17,262 nucleotides of DNA, from positions 1 through 17,262 of the forward strand of contig CAZIGG010000062.1 in NCBI GenBank assembly GCA_964538575.1. Reading direction: 5' to 3'. The stretch's first letter is position 1. Each line of letters begins with the position of its first letter. The stretch is from UBA2336 sp964538575. Its GTDB lineage: Bacteria; Bacteroidota; Bacteroidia; Cytophagales; Cyclobacteriaceae. Below, one piece after another: positions 1 through 6,401 of this stretch. The position numbers were made by a program, and so were the translations under genes. The notes beneath the pieces are model-generated. The model had not been told where the DNA came from and made no database searches. It saw nothing but the letters and a program-made list of their open reading frames with translations.

Positions 1-155
1 TTATCCAGCCCGACTACGGGTACATTATGCCACTCGGCAAACATGTGGACGTAGTTATCAAAATTGGTTAAGAGTATATACTGCCCGAATTTGGTTAACG
101 GCTGTCCCGTATAACGCGGGAGCCAGTTCTCTACAATTTCCTTTTTTGTCTTCAT
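1..155 (-). CDS. amn: AMP nucleosidase, N-terminal fragment (runs off the left edge)
   Basis: The minus strand reads an ATG at 155-153 followed by 51 codons to the window edge. The peptide begins MKTKKEIVENWLPRYTG and continues through TKFGQYILLTNF and the block MFAEWHNVPV. I recognise this as the N-terminus of the AMP nucleosidase family as found in Bacteroidota, which hydrolyses AMP to adenine and ribose 5-phosphate in the cytoplasm and so drains the adenylate pool. The catalytic part lies outside the window, so activity cannot be judged. The gene is divergent from the nuclease-like gene that starts at 173; only 17 bases separate the two start codons. Identification rests on recall of the family's N-terminus rather than on an active-site motif. 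Confidence 0.8.
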   Translation of the reverse strand, partial: MKTKKEIVENWLPRYTGQPLTKFGQYILLTNFDNYVHMFAEWHNVPVVGLD

Positions 156-172
156 GTGTTGTACTTTACGGA

Positions 173-616
173 ATGGTTAAGCTTGATCTGCCGGGGTTCG
201 ACTATCAAATCAGTAAAGCGGAAGGCAAAATATGGATTTTTGACATCATTAGGAAGAAGCAGGTGGTGCTTACGCCCGAGGAATGGGTACGCCAGCACAT
301 CATCCATTTTTTCATTAATCAGTTGAAGTATCCGAAATCGCTGATCAAAATCGAAAGCGGACTGAAGTACAATAAACTGCAAAAACGTTCGGACGTTATT
401 GTGTACGACCGCGAAGGGAAGCCCTGGTTATTAATGGAATGTAAAGCCCCTGATCTGAAACTCAATCAGAATACAGTGATGCAGGCCGCTGTTTATAATA
501 ATGATGTGAAGGCAAAATACATTGCCCTGTCAAACGGGATGCAGCATGTGTGCTATGAAGTGAGACAGGATGTTTCGGAAACGGAATTGTTGAAGACATT
601 TCCGGAATATCTATAA
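173..616 (+). CDS. Stand-alone HsdR N-terminal-like (PD-(D/E)xK) protein
   Basis: A 147-residue protein starting at ATG 173 (MVKLDLPGFDY). The frame stays open upstream to a TTG at 146, but that would place nine codons inside the opposing amn gene, and family members I recall begin with a similar short K-L-x-L-P stretch, so I prefer 173. The fold is that of the type I restriction enzyme R-subunit N-terminal domain. E61, D74 (KRSDVIVYD) and the pair E89-x-K91 (MECKAPD) form a full PD-(D/E)xK nuclease signature. No helicase, HsdM or HsdS gene lies nearby. This single-domain form is widespread in Bacteroidota genomes and its role is not established. It may be a nuclease in repair or defence, but that is inference. 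Confidence 0.8.
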   Translation: MVKLDLPGFDYQISKAEGKIWIFDIIRKKQVVLTPEEWVRQHIIHFFINQLKYPKSLIKIESGLKYNKLQKRSDVIVYDREGKPWLLMECKAPDLKLNQNTVMQAAVYNNDVKAKYIALSNGMQHVCYEVRQDVSETELLKTFPEYL

Positions 617-623
617 AAAAACG

Positions 624-738
624 GCATTCTGAGCCTGCCTGTCGGCAGACAGGCGGGAGCGAAGAATCCCGTAGTACAGATCTGCGAATTAAATCAAGCA
701 CTCTATACGGGGATGCTTCGGCAGAGCCTCAGCATGAC
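624..738. repeat. Paired palindromic REP-like element, about 115 bp
   Basis: The element lies between the convergent genes ending at 616 and 760. It consists of two inverted half-sites: CATTCTGAGC...GAAGAATCCC on the left, and on the right GGGATGCTTCGG...CAGCATGAC, which is the reverse complement of a GTCATGCTGAG...GCATCCC half. The left half contains a strong hairpin: CCTGCCTGTC (634-643) pairs with GACAGGCGGG (648-657) across a GGCA loop, with one mismatch. Elements of this form are scattered in intergenic regions of many Bacteroidota. Here it could also stop transcription from both sides. Confidence 0.75.
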
Positions 739-759
739 GGTTAAATGATAAATTTTTGC

Positions 760-1872
760 TTATAAGAACTTGCTCACATCACTCAACGGCAGGTTAAAGG
801 TATCCGCAACACCTTTATAAACCACCTCGCCCTTAATCACATTCAATCCTTTCTTCAGATCAAGATTCTCCTGGCACGCTTTCTTCCAGCCCAGGTTTGC
901 TAACCGGATCGCGTAAGGCAATGTTGCATTCGTTAACGCAAGCGTGGACGTATACGGAACTGCACCCGGCATGTTGGCCACGCAGTAGTGAACTACATCG
1001 TCAATAATAAAGGTGGGGTTTTCGTGCGTGGTGGGCGTGCAGGTTTCGATACAACCGCCCTGGTCTACCGCAACGTCAACCAGGACCGTACCCGGTCTCA
1101 TCGTCCTGAGCATGTCGCGCGTTACGAGCATCGGGGCTTTTGCGCCCGGGATCAGCACCGCGCCCACAATCAAATCATGATCTTTCACCATCTCTCGAAT
1201 GCTGTATTCATTCGACACCATCGTGTGAACATTCTTCGGCATTACATCATCTAAATATCTTAGACGGTTCAGGTTAACATCCATAATCGTTACATCAGCG
1301 CCCATACCGGCAGCGATCTTGGCTGCGTTCGCACCCACGATACCGCCACCCAGGATTAAAACTTTGGCAGGCTTAACACCCGGAACACCTCCCAGCAATA
1401 TTCCCCTTCCCTTTAATGGTTTCTCCAGATACTTCGCGCCTTCCTGGATCGCCATCCTTCCGGCTACTTCCGACATTGGAATTAAAAGCGGCAGGCTTCT
1501 GTCTTCACGCTCAACGGTTTCGTAAGCAAGACAAATTGCTCCTGAAGCAATCATTGCTTTCGTAAGCGGTTCGTACGATGCGAAGTGGAAGTACGTGAAC
1601 ACAAGCTGGTCTTTCTTAATCAGCTTGTATTCCTGCTCGATGGGCTCTTTTACTTTGATGATCATTTCGGCAAGTCCGAAAACTTCTTCAGCCGTTGCGG
1701 TGATTTTTGCACCCGCTTTTGCATATTCTTCATCGCGGAAGCCGCTGTCAGCGCCCGCATTTTTCTGAACATACACCGTATGACCACGTTTCACTAATTC
1801 CTGTGTGCCGGCAGGGGTAAGGGCCACTCGGTTTTCGTTATTTTTAATCTCTTTCGGAACGCCAATAATCAT
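760..1872 (-). CDS. ald: Alanine dehydrogenase
   Basis: This 370-residue cytoplasmic enzyme interconverts L-alanine and pyruvate plus ammonia using NAD. The length is that of the family. The start MIIGVPKEIKNNENRVALTP is typical. Residues at the positions known to bind substrate and catalyse in characterised alanine dehydrogenases are all present: R15, K75, H96 (YFHFAS) and D270 (VDVAVD). The Rossmann nucleotide site is LGGGIVGANAA near residues 174-184. The ATG at 1872 is preceded on the minus strand by a perfect Bacteroidota promoter (1896-1925), which gives a short leader of about 20 bases and supports this start. The gene appears to be transcribed alone; a palindromic element follows its stop. 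The enzyme may serve alanine catabolism or ammonia assimilation; the sequence does not decide which. Confidence 0.97.
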   Translation of the reverse strand: MIIGVPKEIKNNENRVALTPAGTQELVKRGHTVYVQKNAGADSGFRDEEYAKAGAKITATAEEVFGLAEMIIKVKEPIEQEYKLIKKDQLVFTYFHFASYEPLTKAMIASGAICLAYETVEREDRSLPLLIPMSEVAGRMAIQEGAKYLEKPLKGRGILLGGVPGVKPAKVLILGGGIVGANAAKIAAGMGADVTIMDVNLNRLRYLDDVMPKNVHTMVSNEYSIREMVKDHDLIVGAVLIPGAKAPMLVTRDMLRTMRPGTVLVDVAVDQGGCIETCTPTTHENPTFIIDDVVHYCVANMPGAVPYTSTLALTNATLPYAIRLANLGWKKACQENLDLKKGLNVIKGEVVYKGVADTFNLPLSDVSKFL

Positions 1873-1895
1873 AGAACAATCGTTTTAACAGGCTG

Positions 1896-1925
1896 CAAAG
1901 ATAACTGGCAAATATCAATAGTCAA
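1896..1925 (-). promoter_or_regulatory. Bacteroidota-type housekeeping promoter of ald
   Basis: On the minus strand TTG (1925-1923) is followed after exactly 19 bases by TATCTTTG (1903-1896). This matches the primary sigma factor consensus of Bacteroidota (TTTG or TTG at -33, TAnnTTTG at -7) in both sequence and spacing. Transcription would begin some 5-8 bases further on, about 15-20 bases before the ald ATG. Confidence 0.7.
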
Positions 1926-1996
1926 CCCGGTTGCCATTGCATCTCTGCTGTAAAAATGCATTACACAATCATTCCAGCGGCAGACTACAATAATTT

Positions 1997-2018
1997 ACCG
2001 CTAAGACGCAAAGGGCTG
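1997..2018 (+). repeat. Partial copy of the ACCGC...AAGGCGC palindromic repeat at the gap edge
   Basis: ACCGCTAAGACGCAAAGG is a shortened version of the arm of the inverted repeat at 4610-4720, whose right arm read in reverse is ACCGCAAAGGCGCTAAGACG followed by CAAG. The copy stops a few bases before the run of N, so the partner arm is probably lost in the gap. Confidence 0.6.
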
Positions 2019-2031
2019 GAGATTATTACAA

Positions 2032-2131
2032 NNNNNNNNNNNNNNNNNNNNNNNNNNNNNNNNNNNNNNNNNNNNNNNNNNNNNNNNNNNNNNNNNNNNN
2101 NNNNNNNNNNNNNNNNNNNNNNNNNNNNNNN
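2032..2131. other. Assembly gap (100 N)
   Basis: A run of exactly 100 N is the usual placeholder for a gap of unknown size. It lies between ald and the E1 gene. An apparent small open frame that spans it (1956-2147) has no meaning. The promoter of the E1 gene and possibly further small features are hidden here, and the adjacency of the two sides is an assembler's join rather than observed sequence. Confidence 0.97.
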
Positions 2132-2153
2132 GTTTCACGTAATCTGAACTACG

Positions 2154-4565
2154 GTGAGCACGACAAAAGAATCGAAAGTAAAATTTTCGCAGACGAAGGT
2201 GAAGGAGATCCTTGCAGATTACCGGCTTGCATGGGAAAGCCGTGAGGCCAGCCTGCTTGGCCGCAAGGAAGTGTTCATGGGCAAGGCCAAGTTCGGCATC
2301 TTTGGTGACGGAAAGGAAGTGGCGCAGCTTGCGATGGCCAAAGTTTTCAGAAACGGGGACTTCCGTTCAGGTTATTACCGCGATCAAACCTTCATGTTCG
2401 CCATTGGTGAGCTGTCCGTTCAGCAGTTCTTTGCGCAACTGTACGCGCATACCGATATTGAAGCCGAGCCTGCATCAGCCGGAAGGTTAATGACGGGTCA
2501 TTATGCAACCCGCATGCTCAATGAGCAGGGCGAACTACGCGATCTTACCCAATCAAAGAACAGCAGTGCAGATATTTCTCCGACCGCAGCACAAATGCCG
2601 CGCCTTGTCGGGCTTGCGTATGCATCAAAATTATTCCGCCAGAATCCTGACCTGAAGCAATTCAAAAATCTTTCTGTTAACGGGAATGAAATAGCGTTCG
2701 GCACCATCGGCAATGCTTCCACATCCGAAGGGATGTTTTATGAAGCTATCAATGCAGCCGGTGTACTGCAAATACCGATGCTGGTTTCCGTCTGGGACGA
2801 TGCGTATGGAATTTCAGTTCCTGCCGAATATCATACCACGAAGAGCAACATCTCGAAAGTGCTCGAAGGCTTCCGCAGATCGGATACGGAAAAGGGTTAC
2901 GAAATATTCACGGCCAAGGGGTGGGATTATCCCGGCCTGATCGCAACCTATCAGCAGGCTGAAAAAGTTTGCCGGGAAGAACATGTTCCGGTGTTGCTGC
3001 ACGTGGAAGAAGTAACGCAGCCGCAGGGACACTCCACCTCCGGTTCACACGAACGGTATAAATCAAAAGAACGCCTTCAGTGGGAAGCGGACCACGACTG
3101 CCTGCTTAAAATGCGCGAGTGGATTATCAACGAAGTATTAGTACTGCCGGAGGAAGTTGACGAGATCGAGAAAGAAGCCCGGCAGGCTGCGCGCAATGCA
3201 AAGGATAAAGCCTGGAAAGCATTCAATGCCGATATTCAAAAGGATATCAATTCACTGAGCGCAATTCTCGAAAGTGTCATTAAAGAAAGCCGCAGCAGTG
3301 AAGAATTGACAGAGATTAAAGAAATCCTGCGTACCACCATCAACCCGATCCGGATGGATTGCGTGCGCGCTGCAAAAAGAAGTCTTCGTTTGATGCGCGA
3401 TGAAAATATAGAATCGCGTCAGCAGTTGATTGACTGGATTAAAGATATTGAAAGCAAAAACATAAACCGCTACAGCTCGCATTTATACAGCGAGTCCGAT
3501 CAGTCTGCATTAAAAGTTGAAGAGGTTCAGCCGCAGTATTCAGAAAACTCACAGCAGGTGGATGGCCGTGAGCTGTTACAGGCATGCTTTACGGCAGCGC
3601 TGGCGCGCGATCCGAGAGTGTTTGCGTTTGGTGAAGATGTCGGTAAGATCGGGGACGTAAACCAGGGCTTCGCAGGCTTGCAGGCAAAGTTCGGTGAACT
3701 GCGGGTAACCGATACCGGTATCCGGGAATGCACCATCCTCGGACAGGGCATCGGAACCGCGTTGCGCGGCTTGAGACCGATCGCTGAAATTCAATACTTG
3801 GATTATTTGTTATACGCGCTGCAGATCATGAGCGATGATCTCGCCTGCCTGCATTACCGCACCAAAGGCGGGCAAAAGGCTCCTGTGATTATTCGTACGC
3901 GGGGCCACCGGTTAGAAGGCGTATGGCATGCAGGCTCGCCTATCGGGATGATGTTGCATAGCCTGCGCGGAATTTATATCCTGGTTCCCAGGAACATGAC
4001 CCAGGCAGCAGGGTTTTATAATACCATGCTCAGGTCAGATGACGTGGCCATCATTATAGAATGCCTGAACGGCTACCGGTTAAAAGAACAGCTTCCGGAT
4101 AATGTTGGTGAGTTCACCGTTCCGTTAGGCAAGCCTGAGATACTGAAAGAAGGAGAGGATATAACATTAGTTACTTACGGGTCGATGTGCCGTGTGGTGA
4201 TGCAGGCTGCGGCCGACCTGGAAGAATTCGGCATTTCGTGCGAAGTGATTGATGTGCAGACCTTATTGCCGTTCGACATCCATCATGTGATTGCGGATTC
4301 GGTTAAGAAGACTAACCGCGTTGTGTTTACCGATGAAGATGTTCCGGGCGGAGCAACTGCGTACATGATGCAAAAGGTGCTGGAGGAGCAGCAGGCATTT
4401 CAATACCTGGATTCTGCTCCGGTGACTATTGCTGCAAAGGAACACCGTCCTGCGTATGCATCGGATGGTGATTACTTCACCAAGCCAAACACAGAGGACA
4501 TCTTTGAACGGGTTTATGCGATGATGCATGAAGTGAATCCGAATAAATTTCCTTCCATCTATTAG
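2154..4565 (+). CDS. Fused 2-oxoacid dehydrogenase E1, alpha plus beta subunits in one chain
   Basis: This 803-residue thiamine-diphosphate enzyme is the decarboxylating E1 of a 2-oxoacid dehydrogenase complex, most likely branched-chain (2-oxoisovalerate). E1-alpha covers roughly residues 20-320. Its cofactor loop reads TIGNASTSEG (184-193) and continues to WDDAYGISV (214-222). A helical linker of about 140 residues leads to E1-beta (about 465-800), seen in AFGEDVGKIGDVNQG (491-505), RVTDTGIRE (517-525) and GIGTALRGLRPIAEIQY (532-548). Fused E1 proteins of about 800 residues are common in Bacteroidota. The GTG at 2154 must be close to the true start because an in-frame TGA lies at 2145-2147. 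The usual GDG of E1-alpha appears here as GNA. Substrate choice is not proven, and no E2 or E3 gene is in the window. Confidence 0.9.
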   Translation: MSTTKESKVKFSQTKVKEILADYRLAWESREASLLGRKEVFMGKAKFGIFGDGKEVAQLAMAKVFRNGDFRSGYYRDQTFMFAIGELSVQQFFAQLYAHTDIEAEPASAGRLMTGHYATRMLNEQGELRDLTQSKNSSADISPTAAQMPRLVGLAYASKLFRQNPDLKQFKNLSVNGNEIAFGTIGNASTSEGMFYEAINAAGVLQIPMLVSVWDDAYGISVPAEYHTTKSNISKVLEGFRRSDTEKGYEIFTAKGWDYPGLIATYQQAEKVCREEHVPVLLHVEEVTQPQGHSTSGSHERYKSKERLQWEADHDCLLKMREWIINEVLVLPEEVDEIEKEARQAARNAKDKAWKAFNADIQKDINSLSAILESVIKESRSSEELTEIKEILRTTINPIRMDCVRAAKRSLRLMRDENIESRQQLIDWIKDIESKNINRYSSHLYSESDQSALKVEEVQPQYSENSQQVDGRELLQACFTAALARDPRVFAFGEDVGKIGDVNQGFAGLQAKFGELRVTDTGIRECTILGQGIGTALRGLRPIAEIQYLDYLLYALQIMSDDLACLHYRTKGGQKAPVIIRTRGHRLEGVWHAGSPIGMMLHSLRGIYILVPRNMTQAAGFYNTMLRSDDVAIIIECLNGYRLKEQLPDNVGEFTVPLGKPEILKEGEDITLVTYGSMCRVVMQAAADLEEFGISCEVIDVQTLLPFDIHHVIADSVKKTNRVVFTDEDVPGGATAYMMQKVLEEQQAFQYLDSAPVTIAAKEHRPAYASDGDYFTKPNTEDIFERVYAMMHEVNPNKFPSIY

Positions 4566-4609
4566 TCACGAGGTGCGGGTTACGGCTTCGAAATTGTGTA
4601 ATGTATTTT

Positions 4610-4720
4610 ACCGCAAAGGCGCAGAGGCGCTAAGTAAATTTTACTATGACTCAGAAGAATTGAGTGATCTTTTTAAAGAATTAATAATTTCTAACCCTTG
4701 CGTCTTAGCGCCTTTGCGGT
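4610..4720. repeat. Long inverted repeat, ACCGCAAAGGCGC arms
   Basis: ACCGCAAAGGCGC (4610-4622) is matched exactly in inverted form by GCGCCTTTGCGGT (4708-4720). The arms extend imperfectly inward (AGAGGCGCTAAG on the left, CTTGCGTCTTAG on the right), with an A+T-rich centre of about 60 bases. It lies between the E1 gene and cysC and could form a long stem after the E1 stop. The same repeat family appears at the gap edge (1997-2018). Confidence 0.8.
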
Positions 4721-4752
4721 GAATTTTTGTATTCCATGTTTATGATTGCCAG

Positions 4753-4781
4753 TTTCGGGTTGCGTTACATTTATAGCTTTG
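4753..4781 (+). promoter_or_regulatory. Candidate promoter of the sulfate-activation cluster
   Basis: TAGCTTTG (4774-4781) fits the Bacteroidota -7 box TAnnTTTG exactly. The best -33 candidate is TTTC (4753-4756) with a 17-base spacer, which is weaker than consensus. The box lies 24 bases before the cysC start codon, the distance expected for a short leader. Confidence 0.45.
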
Positions 4782-4805
4782 TTTTACAATCTTTAAGTCC
4801 AGTCA

Positions 4806-5399
4806 TTGAATAATATTCATCCGATACAAACGAAAGTAAGCCGTGAGCAACGGAGCGCACTGTTAAAACAATCCCCCAAACTCATCTGGTTTACGGGCTT
4901 ATCGGGTTCGGGCAAATCAACCCTTGCTGTTCAACTGGAAGCAGTTCTGCACGCAAAAGGATTTAAGACCTATCTGCTCGATGGCGATAACATCCGTGCC
5001 GGGATCAATAAAGATTTGTCGTTCACCGATGCAGACCGGGTTGAAAACATCCGCAGAATCGGAGAGGTGAGCAAACTGATGCTTGATGCGGGAATTATCG
5101 TGCTCTCTGCTTTCATCTCCCCGTTTCAATCGGATCGCGACTACGTGAAAAAGATAGCAGGCCCGGAAAACTACATCGAGGTATTTGTAGATACCCCCAT
5201 AGAGGTATGCGAACAGCGCGATGTAAAGGGGCTGTACAAAAAAGCCCGCGCAGGCGAGATCAAAAATTTTACCGGGATTGATTCCGCCTATGAAATCCCG
5301 GTGAGTCCGGATATTATCATTCAAACGCACGTTCTAAATGTGAATGATTCGTTAGCTTTGTTGCTCAGTGTTGTAGAAAGGAAGATCGCGCTGGGGTAA
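4806..5399 (+). CDS. cysC: Adenylylsulfate (APS) kinase
   Basis: This 197-residue cytoplasmic kinase phosphorylates adenosine 5'-phosphosulfate with ATP to give PAPS. The P-loop GLSGSGKST is at residues 31-39. The APS-contact blocks follow: DGDNIRAGINKDL (59-71), FISPF with the conserved serine at 105, QRD (137-139) and KGLYKKARAGEIKNFTG (141-157). The start is TTG 4806: an in-frame TAA at 4794-4796 lies just upstream, and the first internal ATG comes after the P-loop. The peptide MNNIHPIQTKVSREQR matches the usual N-terminus of the family. It is the first gene of a cysC-cysD-cysN-cysQ cluster; cysD begins three bases after its stop. Confidence 0.95.
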   Translation: MNNIHPIQTKVSREQRSALLKQSPKLIWFTGLSGSGKSTLAVQLEAVLHAKGFKTYLLDGDNIRAGINKDLSFTDADRVENIRRIGEVSKLMLDAGIIVLSAFISPFQSDRDYVKKIAGPENYIEVFVDTPIEVCEQRDVKGLYKKARAGEIKNFTGIDSAYEIPVSPDIIIQTHVLNVNDSLALLLSVVERKIALG

Positions 5400-5402
5400 C
5401 GC

Positions 5403-6308
5403 ATGAGTCAGTATTATTTAAGTCATTTAAAGGAGCTTGAGTCGGAGGCCATTTTCGTGATCCGCGAAGTGGTGGCGCAGTTTGAAAAGCCTGCCTTGCT
5501 CTTTTCCGGAGGTAAAGATTCCATTGTATTGGCGTACTTATCGCGTAAGGCATTTTATCCCGCCCGCATTCCGTTCCCGTTAGTACACATCGATACCGGG
5601 CATAACTTTCCGGAGACGATGGAATACCGTGACTGGTTAGTGAATGAACTGGGTGTTAAGCTGCTTGTCGGGTCCGTGCAGGAAAGCATCGACAAAGGCA
5701 GGGCCAAGGAAGAATCAGGCTATGGAGCCAGCCGCAATGCGCTTCAAACGGTAACCCTGTTGGATACCATCGAGCAGCATAAGTTCGATGCCGCCATGGG
5801 CGGAGCAAGGAGGGATGAAGAGAAAGCAAGGGCCAAGGAAAGGTTCTTCTCGCACCGCGATGAGTTCGGGCAATGGGATCCGAAAAATCAGCGGCCTGAA
5901 CTCTGGAATTTATTCAACGGACGAAAGCACCAGGGCGAGCACTTCCGGGTATTCCCGATCTCCAACTGGACGGAAATGGATGTGTGGCAATACATCCAGG
6001 CGGAAAATATTCCAATTCCGAAACTGTATTACTCCCATCAGCGTGAGGTGATTGAACGCGATGGCGCGATCCTGTCAACATCCCCCTGGCTGAAGCTGAA
6101 ACCGGCTGAAACTCCTGCGATAAAAACCGTACGATTCAGAACGTGTGGCGACATGCCGATCACCGGAGCTGTTGAATCGGATGCCGATACGATTGAAAAG
6201 ATTATAGAAGAAGTTGCCGCTTCGCGTAAGACCGAGCGGGGAACACGGGCGGATGATAAGCGTTCGGAGACAGCGATGGAGGATAGGAAGAAATCAGGGT
6301 ATTTTTAG
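5403..6308 (+). CDS. cysD: Sulfate adenylyltransferase, small catalytic subunit
   Basis: This 301-residue protein is the catalytic half of the CysDN ATP sulfurylase, which makes APS from ATP and sulfate. The PP-loop LLFSGGKDSIVL, with SGGKDS at residues 35-40, marks the N-type ATP pyrophosphatase fold shared with PAPS reductase. The C-terminal features separate it from CysH: FRTCGDMPITGAVESDA near 246-262 and the terminal KKSGYF are typical of CysD. Length is normal. The ATG at 5403 follows the cysC stop by three bases, so the two are surely co-translated. The next gene, cysN, is its obligate GTPase partner, but the 86-base space to it is filled by palindromic repeats. Confidence 0.96.
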   Translation: MSQYYLSHLKELESEAIFVIREVVAQFEKPALLFSGGKDSIVLAYLSRKAFYPARIPFPLVHIDTGHNFPETMEYRDWLVNELGVKLLVGSVQESIDKGRAKEESGYGASRNALQTVTLLDTIEQHKFDAAMGGARRDEEKARAKERFFSHRDEFGQWDPKNQRPELWNLFNGRKHQGEHFRVFPISNWTEMDVWQYIQAENIPIPKLYYSHQREVIERDGAILSTSPWLKLKPAETPAIKTVRFRTCGDMPITGAVESDADTIEKIIEEVAASRKTERGTRADDKRSETAMEDRKKSGYF

Positions 6309-6370
6309 TCCCCTCACCCCGTCCTTCGGACACCCCTCTCCCTGGGGAGAGGGGACGTGGGGTATGGGGG
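6309..6370. repeat. G+C-rich REP palindrome between cysD and cysN
   Basis: The element starts directly after the cysD stop codon. Its core is a perfect stem: CCCCTCTCCC (6333-6342) pairs with GGGAGAGGGG (6345-6354) over two bases. A small hairpin GTCC-TTC-GGAC (6321-6331) sits to the left, and outer C-rich (TCCCCTCACCCC) and G-rich (GGGGTATGGGGGG) arms flank the whole. Similar CCCTCTCCC/GGGAGAGGG palindromes are common intergenic repeats in bacteria. A stem this strong inside a message could protect the upstream part from decay or attenuate what follows. Confidence 0.85.
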
Positions 6371-6374
6371 GAAT

Positions 6375-6401
6375 GAACCTTAAACATTAAAACTTTGAAC
6401 C
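6375..6401 (-). repeat. GGTTCAA/GGTTTTAA-type repeat overlapping the cysN start
   Basis: Read on the minus strand this stretch is GGTTCAAAGTTTTAATG followed by TTTAAGGTTC. This is the same mixture of GGTTCAA, GGTTTTAA and GGTTTAA units that forms the tandem array at 12381-12466. The cysN TTG start (6395-6397) and its second codon lie inside the repeat. Confidence 0.55.

Noticed and set aside
988..1797. Plus-strand open frames inside ald
   Set aside because: They are antisense shadows of a well-supported gene with all active-site residues on the minus strand.
1956..2147. Open frame of 63 codons across the N run
   Set aside because: More than half of it is unknown bases and its left part is intergenic repeat; it cannot be supported as a gene.
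5403..6308. Reading this gene as PAPS reductase (cysH), which shares the PP-loop fold
   Set aside because: The C-terminal RTCGDMPITGAVESDA and KSGYF blocks and the neighbouring cysN mark it as cysD.
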